The position numbers were made by a program, and so were the translations under genes. Positions 32,173-43,841 of a stretch of DNA of 64,000 nucleotides are shown here, piece after piece. How positions within the stretch are numbered: the stretch's first letter is position 1; each line of letters starts with the position of its first letter. The stretch lies in NCBI GenBank assembly GCA_002794785.1, contig NBBA01000001.1, positions 3,410,001-3,474,000 of the forward strand, given 5' to 3'. The notes under the pieces are model-generated. The model saw only the letters and a program-made list of their open reading frames with translations. It was not told the DNA's origin and searched no databases. The DNA comes from Coniferiporia sulphurascens (Eukaryota; Basidiomycota; Agaricomycetes; Hymenochaetales; Hymenochaetaceae).

Positions 32173-33035
32173 TTAGGTAATCACTGGTAACGAGAGCTTG
32201 TATAGCTTCCAGAGAGCGTCGACCCCCTCGCCGGTCAGCTCTCTGAACACATCCGGTCGGTATTTCTGGTCCTTCATGGCCCCGTTTAGCTTCCGCACAA
32301 AGTCGTTTCCGTACGTGTCCTCGATCCACTCAAGGAAGTAGCCCGTAGTCTGGTATCCCTCGTCCCATTTGTTTCCTCCTTTCTGCCAATGCGGGGGCGA
32401 GAATCCTGCTTTGAGGCGCACGTAATCTGTCCACGGGGGTATTGGTCAGTCTAAAGTATTGCAAGGCAATGCGGTTCCCAGACCTGCGATTCCTTCAATG
32501 AGTCCACCCGGACATGTTCCCTTTGCGTTGTATTGGAAGCAGTGCACCATCTCATGCACAAGCACGCCTAGCGTCTCCCCGCGCACGCGGTCCTTGCTGT
32601 TCTTTATATGCCGGACGCTCAGGTGGATCTCTTTGTGGTCGTTGTCGAGTTCGCTACCCTTAGTGTATGCAACGCCGTCCATATCATCAAGATATAACGT
32701 CACCGATCGGACGCTGAGAGCGCACACGGTCAGTATATGCGGGTGTGTAAGTGGAAGGGGTCCAAAATGCACTTTGTAGGGCTCGTCTGTTTCGTATACA
32801 ACGTTTCAAGTACGGAGACCACGGCTTCACGTAGCCCATCCGACGGGTTGACATGCTTGAAGAAGAGTACTGCCCCTTCGTGAGCCAGATCTCTAGCCTC
32901 CAGTCGCAGCTTTGGCATGGGCCAGTTGCGAGGTGGCGGCGATGCTGTATAAAAGGGTTGGTATCCTGTATTGCCCGTGGTGGGTGCCTTCTGTGCCCTG
33001 TCCTGGCCGTTGTGGCTGAATCGAGTGGACGCCAT
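32173..33035 (-). CDS. Plant/bacterial-type basic secretory protein (BSP) family metallopeptidase
   Basis: This is a zinc peptidase-like protein of the BSP family (peptidase of plants and bacteria), also found in many fungi. Three exons join in frame. The zinc-binding motif HEMVH sits in LGVLVHEMVHCFQYNAKGTC (about 32525-32585). Other family landmarks are NWPMPKLRLEARDLAHEGA, VTLYLDDMDGVAYTKG, GGLIEGIADYVRLKAG and KWDEGYQTTGYFLEWIED. The ATG at 33035 (MASTRFSHNGQDR) is used because the downstream MPKLRLEARD would lose the NWP motif. No clear signal peptide follows either start, so a cytosolic or unconventionally exported protein is possible. In plants the family is linked to defence. The role here is unknown. 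Stop at 32173-32175. Confidence 0.88.
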
Positions 33036-33269
33036 GCGACTGCGCGTGGTTGTCGTGGCGATACTTGTACGGGAGCAAATCCGGTGACATTTGCATTTGG
33101 TACCGTTCACATCTCGCCGCAATATGATGGAGCGATAATTCGCAGAAAACAGTACAAATACATACATTCATTAGATTATAAACAAATATGGAAACCATAG
33201 TTAATAACTTATTGTGGCCCCTGGCGTACATGCAACGAGAAAAGAAAGAAGGTTAGAGTCACATGTTTA

Positions 33270-36200
33270 TCATCCTAGCTCCGCCTCCAGTTCTCTTGCT
33301 AAGAAATCGTCGTCTATCTCCTCTCCATCCTCACTCTCTTCCTCATTGCTGCCGTTGCTATCATCTTCTTGAATGGGCGTTCCTGGGTTGCTGGAATTTA
33401 GAACAGAGTCGTCATCGTCAGTCGCGAGGTCATGTACGGATACAGCTTCTTTCAATCGGGACAGTCCCGACCGATCTGCAGCTATCTTCTTTCGCTTCGC
33501 CAACGGAGACCGCGGCCCTTCAGAAGACCCCGAAGGCGTGATACTTCTCAGTCGTTTCCTCTCTCGCTTGGGCGTCTGCGGAAATCTGAACGTACAAAGT
33601 CAGATCAGACCGGAATCAAAACCTAGGGTTGTAATCGCTTACGTCAGAAGGTTAATAGCATCGTCTGTCATCAGTTCGCCCTCAGGTGCGACACTGCTCC
33701 GCTCACTGGCACTCCCAATACTTCTCGTCTCTTCGTCCCCATCCTCGCTGTCACTTTCCATCATTGCGGCATCTACTTCATCGTTGATGTTTTGCCAATC
33801 CACACCATTGAGGTCCAGAATGATCTCATCATGATTGATCACTTCCGCTGAATCTTCCCCGGGGGTTGCCCGCGACTTACTATTGGTATCTGCACTCAAC
33901 AAGTTCTCCAGCAATTCTTCATCGTCACCTTCGCCGACTAGGGCCTCTGGATCCGTGTCTGTCGAAATAGCGTTTGGATCGGAGGGCGGACTCGAAACTG
34001 CGTCTAGGTGCGGCGAAAGTAATCTCGTTTCGTCAAGAAGATAATTACGCTCGTCTTGACGCCTCCATTGTGCAACCGAATCGGAAAACCATTGTAACCA
34101 GACCACAAATACCCCATTTAACGAACGTGCCTTCTCGACCTTCTGAGTACCTCGCTGAAATCAATCCTTCAATCAACACAAAATTTCACTAGGACAAGGC
34201 GACGGACCTTGGAAGTTACCACATGGGTTACGTCCTCAGTCAGATCTTTGTGACACGTTGCACCAAATGCCCTAGCCATCCTCCATATTTCCGTCGTTTC
34301 ATGATCCACTCTCATATTTGTGGGGATCATTCCCGAAAATAATATATGCAGATCCTTAAACGTGTTCTTCCTTATATTCGGAATGATGAACTATTGAAAA
34401 AGACAGGGTGTCAGTAAGTCCGTATAGATAACCATGTATTATAGAATTGACCTTCACGTCATAAGGCACCTCGCGCTGTGCAACCGATCTCCTTCGTCTA
34501 TTAGCATTGCTTTCTGGCAATCGGTTGTCATACGCAGCAAAAAAGCGTTTGTGCACTTCGTCAAGGAGCTGTTATTATCGTTTAATCGGTTATTCAGGGT
34601 ATGAGTGGCGATTCTCGCACCTGTCCTACGCGAACAAGTTCGTCGTCATCATTTTTTAATAAGGCTTTCCTGTGATGCTTTCCTTTGAGGTGATCATTCT
34701 GATCGGGAGCAACACCGTTCTGGGGCAAATCGCTCCCTGGCGCAGAAGATGCGCCATCATCAACATTTTCGGCTTCGTCATCACTCTCTAATTGTTCCTG
34801 CTTCTTTGCCAATGGTCTCTCCTCTACCTGTGCTTCGAGTGCAAGAGTGTTTTGTGTGATCATGTCCGTCTTAACCACTGAATGTTGCTCGTCCGCTGAG
34901 CCAACGGCCGTTTCATCAGTTTCCGTGTCCGAATGCTGTGATGATGAGACGGGGGGTGACAATGGTATGGCAGGCTTAGGCGCTGGGCTTGCAGATACAG
35001 AGCCGGGCGACGCTACAGGAGATACTGACGATCCACGTGTGATTTGGGAGGCACCCATGTCATCCAATTTAGGTAGGAATGTAGAGTTTATATCTCCTAT
35101 CCCGACGAAAAAGTCATCTTCAGAGCCACTTAGCGAAGCATGTAATGAGAAGAAGTCAAAGACACTGACAAGGAATGACCTTTATTAAATTTGGAGACCA
35201 TTCCCAGACGTCAGCTCTGTCGTCAATAATTACGACCATCGAGGTATCGCAAGGAAACAGCCTTCGCAGGCTCTTTTGCGTCAAGCCTTTAAAAGGACAA
35301 AAGTGTTAATATCAAGCAAATAGCTCCTGATTATTTGCTTACTTCCGCTTTCATCTCGGCTTAGAATCCGTCCCCCAAACAAACGCCCGTCTTGGTCAAT
35401 CGCCGCACAAACCTCCTCCGCATATGCTCGAGTTCCCATTGTGTACACATGCATTTCATATTTTGAAGACACGGAGGATAAAAATTCCTGCCAGCCGGGA
35501 CTTCAAACGATTGTCAGCCATCTCGAGCGAATAGAACGTGAAGGTACATACCGGGGTTTAACATAATACAGACAACCATCATTTTGTATCCCCTTGTCTC
35601 TTGATTTATCCTTCCATCGCGTTCGAGGCGCACCAAAATTGTCGGGAGGGAGACGAAATTTCTTAACGTCCTTCAGGGCCTCCCAATTTGGATTTACTTC
35701 ATCCTCGGTCTCATCGTCACTGCTAGCGTCGCTATTTTCGCTCCCGTTTTCTTCGACAACGTCCTTAATTAAGTTCTTCTTCGCCGCTCTACGCGCGTTT
35801 CTATCCTCCCATGCCTCACCTTCGGCTATCCAATCTCCAACCGTTGGATCGACCGTCGCATGCACGATGGTTTGGTCAAGGTCGACGATCAGTGAAAGCT
35901 TGCGCGCCTTCAGTAGATGTTCAGCAGTTTCCCGCTCTAGTCTCTGCGCCTCTTCGAGGGAGACTGTCGGCCCAGACGCAGAGTGCGTCATTTGGATTGT
36001 TGCACGCGACGACTCTGCCCTGCCCGTGTAGTCAAAGCTAGGACGTGCCCTTCAGCGATGCTCAAAAGAAGGGGGAAAAGCAAGTAACGCTGCATACCTA
36101 TCCATGTTTATGCCGCACAGAGCACACAAACCGTTGAATTGCACACCATGTTTACATGGTTCGACAATGTGGAGAGCGGGCCGAGCTTTGGCACGCTCAC

Positions 36201-36438
36201 GCGTCACCGTGTCTCCAACCTTCACGTTCCAGGCTTTGAGTTCACCCTCAAAGGTGGCATCCCACGACCCAAATCTCGTCTCGGGCTGGCTTACAGCCCC
36301 CGCGGGTTGATGTACGAAGGCATAGTTTAGCAGCCTGAGTCCGTATTTGACTGGATGCCCCGTGCGTGTAACTAAAGAACGCACAGTGAAGGGAAATGGA
36401 AGAGTGTCGGGAAAGAATATAGCGGTTTCTTCAGCCAT
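33270..36438 (-). CDS. FCP1: RNA polymerase II CTD phosphatase Fcp1
   Basis: This is the nuclear phosphatase that removes Ser2 phosphate from the Pol II C-terminal domain to recycle polymerase. The start MAEETAIFFPDTLPFPFTV opens an N-terminal beta-barrel region with CKHGVQFNGLCALCGINMD, the four-cysteine signature. The FCPH domain holds the catalytic DxDxT in LSLIVDLDQTIVHATVD (about 35870-35915), then YVKPR, YEMHVYTMGTRAYAEEVC and VVIIDDRADVWEWSPNLIKV. Acidic and Ser-rich linkers follow. The BRCT domain spans NIRKNTFKDLHILFSGMIP to SLNGVFVVWLQWFSDSVAQW (about 34380-34080). The C-terminus is acidic, as in the TFIIF-binding tail, and ends ARELEAELG. About seven short introns. No key residue is missing. 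Confidence 0.94.
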
Positions 36439-37291
36439 CTTTCCCGAACTCTCGTCGTTTTGGAACCACAGCGCAGGGAGTCTGTTCGAAAGAAATGTTG
36501 AGGGAGTTGAGGCTAACTTGCTCTCGAATAGCCACGCGCATCACCTTTCGTCGTAAGAGGAAAGCTGTTCCCACGACTTCACTATCAAATTACTTATCAA
36601 TAAGTGTCAATGCGCGTGCGCCCGAAAGCAGTGGAAAAGTTGGTGTTCTTATTCAAAAGGTCGGAGGACATGCGAGACCAGCATGAGAACGAAAGGCAGC
36701 GCGTACGAACTTTTGGCGCACCGTGATGAGTACATAGCAACAAGAGTTAAGATCATATCATACAGACAAATTAAAGTACTAATAATGTACATGATCCCCC
36801 TCGGGTCACGAAGGCTAGTTAACAGTACTTTTGATTTTCACCGCCGATCAGAGCACGTTGCGAGCCGGTTCTCAGAAGTTCGGAACCATCGCAACTATTA
36901 TTCTGTCAATTGATACAGGACTACGAGAAATTGGTCATACGTAACGAGTCCTATCAATACGTGATGCGGCAAGTGTTATGAGAAATGGCTATTGCTTATA
37001 CATCATCAGGCATGTAGCGGGTAGGAGGAAGTACCATCCGTCGGAAACTCGACCTCTTGAACGAAATTATTACTGTACGAATTGGAGCGCGTATGCACTA
37101 GATGGCTCTTATCACCTGCATCTCTATTTATGGAGGGTTGCTCAAGTAGGAAGAGCCCATACCTAACAGTCGCGCTGTTACTGCACCGTGTCTGAATCAA
37201 TGCCAAAAGGGCTTAATAAATTGTCTGTACGGTGAATTTTCATGAGAGGAAGATCGAAGAGGACGCTCCAAAGCCTTCGAAATTTTTTGAC
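36439..37291. other. Intergenic region upstream of FCP1
   Basis: About 850 bases holding the FCP1 promoter. I see no gene or RNA in it. The composition becomes more AT-rich towards 37000. Confidence 0.4.
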
Positions 37292-37742
37292 TCAGCCCTT
37301 TGTCCGGAAGCATAAGTCGACTGCACCAAAAATCATTACAGAGCCAATAACTGGACCCACAATCGCTCCTACAATAGTCTGTTCGGAACCAGATAGATAA
37401 AGTTAGCATTCATTTCTCGGTTGTCAGAGAACGATATACACACACAGCAGCAGTATTTAACGGATGTACCTATGGACTGCTTGACTGCTTGACCAATACG
37501 GAGTCGGAAGATACTGAAGTTAGTAATTTGCGGTAAATGTGCCGCATATTCATCAAGATATCTTGATAGAACAGTGATAAATATCCCAAAAAACATTTGG
37601 ACGCCCCGTTGAACATGTCGTCCAAGGTCTATAAGATAAGTCAGCGTAACTTTGATGAGTGCATTTAAGTGGAGTGTCCGAGCAGATGCAAGCCGCTACT
37701 GCTCTCTCGATAAAATCCAGAGAGGCTAAGCTGCTGAATGCC
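37292..37742 (-). CDS. Possible fragment of an unidentified membrane-associated protein
   Basis: I do not recognise this. On the minus strand an open stretch reads LIKVTLTYLIDLGRHVQRG, MFFGIFITVLSRYLDEYA and HLPQITNFSIFRLRIGQA. It can be spliced through an intron with a good branch site (tgctaac) and acceptor (gaacag) to TIVGAIVGPVIGSVMIFGAV followed by DLCFRTKG and a stop at 37292-37294. The last part looks like a Gly-rich transmembrane helix. Upstream exons cannot be joined in frame to a convincing ATG: a TAG lies at the likely 5' exon edge. It may be the 3' end of a small real gene, a decayed gene, or chance. The protein-like composition and the intron signals argue mildly against chance. 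Confidence 0.28.
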
Positions 37743-38047
37743 AAGACGTGTCGTACTAGAAAGCGATCCGGGTGTTCTGAAGAGGGGAAACTAAGGATGG
37801 CCTTACTGGAAGTCCAATCGTCCGGCCCGGGATAGCAGCCAGCTTATTGGACTTGTAGATAAGAAAAAATACGCTTTGAAGGAGCGCGTGATAGAAACAA
37901 ATTGACAGATCGTATAGGGGGATACCTATTCTTTGTGCGGCACCGCGACAGGCTTAGATTGACCGAAAATGCAAGTAGTCGTAATATAAAACGATAAAGA
38001 CACAAAAATGTCAAGTTTATTTTCGGAAGCGGGAAACATATTTGCGG

Positions 38048-41000
38048 ATGATCGACGCCCGCGTCGCTGGCGCCCAAACCGTGAATGAGTTCACTGCCAT
38101 CCACTGCGCGTTTGGGCCGCTGGTGTCTTCGGAGTTCCGTTCAAAGCCAGTTTTTAATATGCATTTACTTCGGGACGATAATGCTCGTCGTAGAGCCATA
38201 TCTAAAATAGTGGAACCCTCCGGATCCGACACAGCAAAAGACATCCTTGCCGAACTACGTCTGGACGGTCCGCCCACTAGAGAACAGCTTCACAACGACA
38301 TTGAAGAAAACCTTCTGCTTCCAAAAGCGAAATTACCTGATCACTGGCTACCAGTTTACCAGATGTGAGCATGTCGGGTCGTCCTGTGCTTGCAGACCGG
38401 TGATGATCGATACAGCCATTGGGAACAGCGGCTCGCCATACCATCTCTACTTTCTACATCGCTTTCCCCGCCGCCGGCAACTTTGGCTTTTGTGCGGACC
38501 GGTTTAGATGGGCGGGTTACAGGTTGTATGGAGGTGTGTGTTGATGTAATCAATATCAGGCCCCCGTCTGCTTACCCAGACGGATGGGGTACCCTAGGTA
38601 TCGGTGGATAACCAAGGGACAGGCTTAACCTCGACATCTTTGGAACGCGCACCTGCGCCCCTTCAAAGCTTTGTCCGCGGGAAGTCCGGACATGTACCGT
38701 TCTGGCCTGGTGGACTCGACGAGGTCTTACTTCCACAGAGCGATACTAGTGATGCGCATACTAAGGGACTACGGACCATACCACCTGGATTCAGCAGGGG
38801 CCTGCGTTCGCGTGAAGAAGATGCAGACAATGATGTTTCACTACTGGATTTCGAAAGACGTAACGCAGAAAAACTTGTTAATGAGGCGAGCCGAGGTCTC
38901 ATCCCAAAAGTACACCTCTCACTAAATTAAAAAAACAGGGGGACAGCGACATCAAAAGAATCGACAATGAACAGGTACTTGACGTGCTTCCGGGGACATC
39001 CGAAATTGACGGGTTTCTTCCTACATCTGTATGTGGAACGTGTTTAACAAATACCCTATTTTTGTTCCAACCTCCTCTCTGGTCCCACTAGCGCTTGCAA
39101 CTGCGGCCGACTGTGACACAAGCGAAGCCCCTACACAGGACAATGGCCCCAAAACGGGAATGGGCTCATGTTATCGACGTAAGAAAACCTATGACAAATT
39201 TCCGTGAGCTTGTACCGGAGATGGCACACAAGGTTAGATTTCTAATTCAATTTAGAATGCCCTGGTTTTAACATAAATATAAAGTATCCTTTTGAGTTGG
39301 ACACGTTCCAAAAAGAAGCGGTCTACCATTTGGAGATCGGAGATTCTGTATTTGTGGCTGCTCATACATCAGCGGGTAAAACCGTTGTCGCTGAATATGC
39401 TATCGCACTTGCCGCGAAGCACATGACAAGGTCTGATTAATTTTAATACCAATCGTGTCCTCTGAATTTCTTAGTTTTACTTTCTCAGAGCAATCTATAC
39501 ATCCCCGATTAAAGCTTTGTCTAACCAAAAGTTCCGAGACTTCAAGCAAACATTCTCATCGTCATCCGTGGGCATTTTGACAGGCGACGTACAGATCAAC
39601 CCCGAGGCAAATTGCCTGGTGATGACAACTGAAATCCTTAGAAGTATGCTCTATAAAGGTGCTGACCTGATACGCGATGTCGAGTTCGTTATCTTTGATG
39701 AGGTTCATTACGTTAACGATGCAGAGGTACGTCTGTAGTGGTGGGTGTAGACTTTATCTAATCTAAATAGCGAGGTGTTGTATGGGAAGAAGTCATCATC
39801 ATGCTTCCTGAACACGTCAGCATTATTCTTCTCTCCGCGACTGTGCCTAACACGAAGGAGTTTGCGGATTGGGTCGGGTAACTTCACTTTATCTTGGTTG
39901 TCTATCATGGTAGCTGATCAAATGCTAATTTCTTTGGTCCAGCCGAACCAAAAAGAAAGACATATATGTCATTTCTACGCCGGCACGACCTGTACCTTTG
40001 GAACATTACCTTTACGCGGGGCGAGAAACGTACAAGATCGTTGACGCCAAGGGCCAGTTTATTGGTCAGGGGTAAGTCTTTATTCGTCTTTATAATTATG
40101 AATACCGACGGTAGATACCATAAGTCATAAGGAAGCTAGCGAAGCGGTGCGTCGAAAACAGGATAAAGAGAGAGAAGCTGCAGGACTGCCCCCAGTGCAG
40201 CGCCTCGGAGCCCGTGCAGCGGCGCCCTCGAGAGGTCAGCGTGGAGGGCAGTCGGGCGCACGAGGCGGCGTCACCCGAGGTCGCGGCGGTGGAGGCCCTT
40301 CATTCGCACGTGGCGGAGCCCCGGGTGGGGTTCGCACGTTTCACCAAGTCGACAAGAATTTATATGTCCACCTCGTGGGATATCTGCGTAAAAACAACTT
40401 GCTTCCTGTTGTTGTGTTCACCTTCTCGAAGCGTCGGTGTGAAGACAATGCGGCGACGCTCACTAACATAGACCTTTGTACGGCTGGAGAGAAGAGTGAG
40501 GTGCATGTGACTGTCGAAAAGGCCTTAGGGCGATTGAAAGGTAAATACCTCCGCAGCAGCTAATGATTACCTGACAACCTATTACTATTGGAGGTTCGGA
40601 TAAAAAACTTCCCCAAATTGGGCGCATGAGGGACCTTCTATCCAGGGGCATCGGCGTTCACCATGGCGGCTTGTTGCCCATCGTCAAAGAGGTATTCCAC
40701 ATTCAAATTGGACTGACAATAAGATTTCTTACAAAGAGTAATATTCAAGGTTGTTGAACTTTTATTCGCCCGTGGCCTAGTCAAAGTCCTTTTTGCGACA
40801 GAGACATTTGCAATGGTGGGCCCGTTACTTATACTCCAGGCGAATTGGCTTGTGCTTATATTTAAACATAAGGGTGTTAACATGCCGGCCAAATGCGTAG
40901 TCTTCTCTGGAATCCGGAAACATGACGGGAGGAGCTTTCGCACTCTCGAACCTGGTGAATACACCCAAATGGCTGGTCGAGCAGGTCGCCGCGGTCTAGA

Positions 41001-43267
41001 TACAACGGGGACTGTCATTATTGTTGCGGGAGACGAGCCGCCGGATGTGAGTTTTCTCTATCTTTAGAGTGAGGCCGTTATTGACTACATTTCCTAAGGT
41101 AACAACACTCCACGCAATGATGCTTGGGACACCGATGAAACTGCAGTCACAATTTCGTCTGACATACAATATGATCCTTAATCTACTTCGTATCGAAGCG
41201 CTTAAGGTTGAGGAGATGATTAAACGCAGCTTTTCGGAGAACGCATCTCAGAAACTCCTACCCGAGCAGCAGCGTAAAGTCATTGAAGTGAGCAGACACT
41301 TGATTCGCCGATTGGAGATGATGCTAAGCATTTTTTTAATATCTAGAACGAGAAGAAACTCTCTGCTATGAATAAATTAGACTGCGATATATGTCTTCCG
41401 GACATAAACACCTATTACAACATCAGTGCACAGATAATAGACCTCAATTATGGGCTTGTTAGCATGGCCGCCGGTCATCAGCAAGGCATTCGGTCCTTTG
41501 ACCAGGGCAGAGTAGTTATCCTTCGCGATGATGTGAGCAGAATATGTATTGCAATTCAGTGATACCATCGCATTTCTAACTGCTCTCTAGCATTTTCGGA
41601 ACAATGCTGCAATAATTTTGAAAATAGGACCCTTGCAGGATAAAACGAAAACCTTCTACGTCCTTGTGCTTAGCGACCCCAAAACGAAGGAGCGAAAAAT
41701 AGGTACATGTCCATATATATGCGTATTGCTTCTTCTGACCCCACTATTGCTCCTGCAGACCTGGATGCTCAGCCGGTCCCGCCTGTCTGGCCTCCGGACC
41801 CACAGACACTCGCCAATGAGGACTTCGTCTACGAGTTCGCGCTCGTGCCACTGCCGAGCATCGCATTGGTGACCAGCAAAACGTTCAGCAAAGAAAAGGT
41901 AGGTCACGACAAACGTTCAAAGCAGTGTGACTTATGTTGGGTCGCTACAGGTGGATTTTAACGACATCATCGACCGTCGTAAAATATCAGTTATGAATGC
42001 TGCGATCAGCGCGCTGAATGATGTGGTCAAAGACTGGGCTGTGTCTGCGCATATTCCCGAGGTCGAGTGGAGCCGTATGCGGGCGCTCGAGTTTCAGGAG
42101 GCATTGGGCGCACGGAACGAATTGGCAAAAAAGCTGCCCGAATTTGCGTGTCTCCTGTGTGGAAGCTTCAAGGATCATGTAATTTCGGCAGTTGTCGGAC
42201 AACTTGACGGTGGCTGACTTGCATACACAGTACACTGTTTTACACGGTGAGATGATGCTACGCGCCAACATTGAAAACCTTAAGCTGGCAATCTCGGATC
42301 AAAACCTCGAGCTTATCCCGGATTATGAGCAGCGTGTCGCTGTACTCCAGGAGCTTAAATTTATCGATGCGAATTCCACTGTGCTGTTGAAAGGCCGCGT
42401 CGCCTGCGAGGTTCGTTCCTCTATAGGATATCATACTTATATGACTGATAGGATCTGATTGATTACTTCTAGATCAACTCTGCAGATGAGTTGGTGCTGA
42501 CGGAGCTCATCCTCGAGAACATGCTCGCATCGTATGAGCCGGAAGAGGTGGTAGCGCTACTCTCGTGCTTCGTTTTCCAAGAGAAGACGGATGTTGAGCC
42601 TGTGATCCCGCCGAAGCTCGAAGAAGGGCGCGGGGCCATCCTTGACATCGCGGCACGCGTCGGGATGGTGCAGGACCGACACAAAGTTGCTGCTGCTGAT
42701 GCCGAGACGAAGCTGAAGTTCGGCCTCGCTGAGGTTGTATACGAGTGGGCGAAAGGGATGGTACGTTTTTTCCACGAAAATACTCCTTATCGTCTTCTTG
42801 TCTTTCCCTGCCCAGCTTCTCCTTCTTCTCTGCCCGAACTCCACAGTTCTTTCGCTCTTTCTCTCGCTTTTTTACCGATGCACTACTGACGCGTTCTCCT
42901 TGTCTGAAGCCATTTGAACAAATCACGAGCCTGACGGACGTGGCCGAGGGGACGATTGTACGTGTGATCACGCGACTTGACGAGACATGCCGCGAGGTGC
43001 GCGACGCGGCGCGGGTCATAGGGGATGCAAGCCTGATGAAGAAGATGGAGGAGGCGCAGATTAAGATCAAGCGGGACAGTGAGTGTTCTTTTCTTTATTT
43101 AATTCTGCCGTAATGACTCCTCTATCTCTTGGTTCTGCTTGTTTTCCCATCTACGCTGTGCATGCACACCTCGTTGCATCTGGGGTCCGGACTACCCTGT
43201 TGTTGATAACGATTCACTCTTTCTTTTCCCTATCGTAGTTGTCTTCGCGGCAAGCCTGTATTTCTAG
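38048..43267 (+). CDS. SKI2: Superkiller RNA helicase Ski2
   Basis: This is the DExH RNA helicase of the cytosolic Ski complex, which feeds mRNA into the exosome for 3'-5' decay and non-stop decay. N-terminal landmarks: [30 protein letters not shown], then [19 protein letters not shown] and [14 protein letters not shown]. Helicase motifs: [15 protein letters not shown], Walker [62 protein letters not shown], then [35 protein letters not shown]. The Arg/Gly-rich insertion ([19 protein letters not shown], about 40270-40320) sits where Ski2 has its arch insertion. The C-terminal DSHCT domain ends [20 protein letters not shown] then [14 protein letters not shown] 43265-43267. At 38910-38938 a 29-base intron is needed to stay in frame. 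The start at 38048 is the first usable ATG. Confidence 0.92.
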
Positions 43268-43841
43268 CAGTCATTACCATTACGAGCAATGGTTTTGGGG
43301 TTGTTGTAGTTGTAGACTACTGTATCATATGACAGCCTCTTGTATACAAATCCGACAAAGCCGCTTGGTGTACCAAGCTGACAGTGTAGTCAATTAGGGG
43401 TGTCCAGCTCAAAGCTGCAGAAATAACGAAGACGGCCACAGAGCCGCAGGCGACGGCCGCGAGGCAGACAGGGGTCGCTTGCGGTCTGTAGCCGCGGAGG
43501 GGACACGGCCTCGAGGACACAAGGACGAGCCGGGGCTCTGGTCGCTGATAGCAAACTGCCGCGCGTGCTCCTTTCTTTTCTCATTATTTTGCCGCTGGCG
43601 CCGTTGCTGACGCCCGGCAACCAACAGCGAGTAGCAAACGACGAACGGCGTGCAGCCCAGCAGCCAGCAGCCGTTAACCATCGGCCAACAACAGGCGACG
43701 ACCACGACCACCGGCGAGTTCTGTTCTTATCGAACACGAACACGCACATCTGCGGAATCAGTTACAACGCTATATCCGTCCTCCTCCTCCTCAGTACGAC
43801 GGTCTCCCTTTCTTTCCCCGCTCCCACTCCCCATCCAGGCA
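43268..43841. other. Intergenic region SKI2 to serine-rich gene
   Basis: This 574-base stretch holds the SKI2 3' UTR and the promoter and 5' UTR of the next gene. Open frames run through it on both strands because it is GC-rich, but none has an ATG start with a conserved product. Confidence 0.45.

Noticed and set aside
42507..43070. 187-codon minus-strand open frame within SKI2
   Set aside because: It is antisense to the conserved DSHCT exon of SKI2. Its Arg/Ser-rich composition is what the complement of that codon usage gives.
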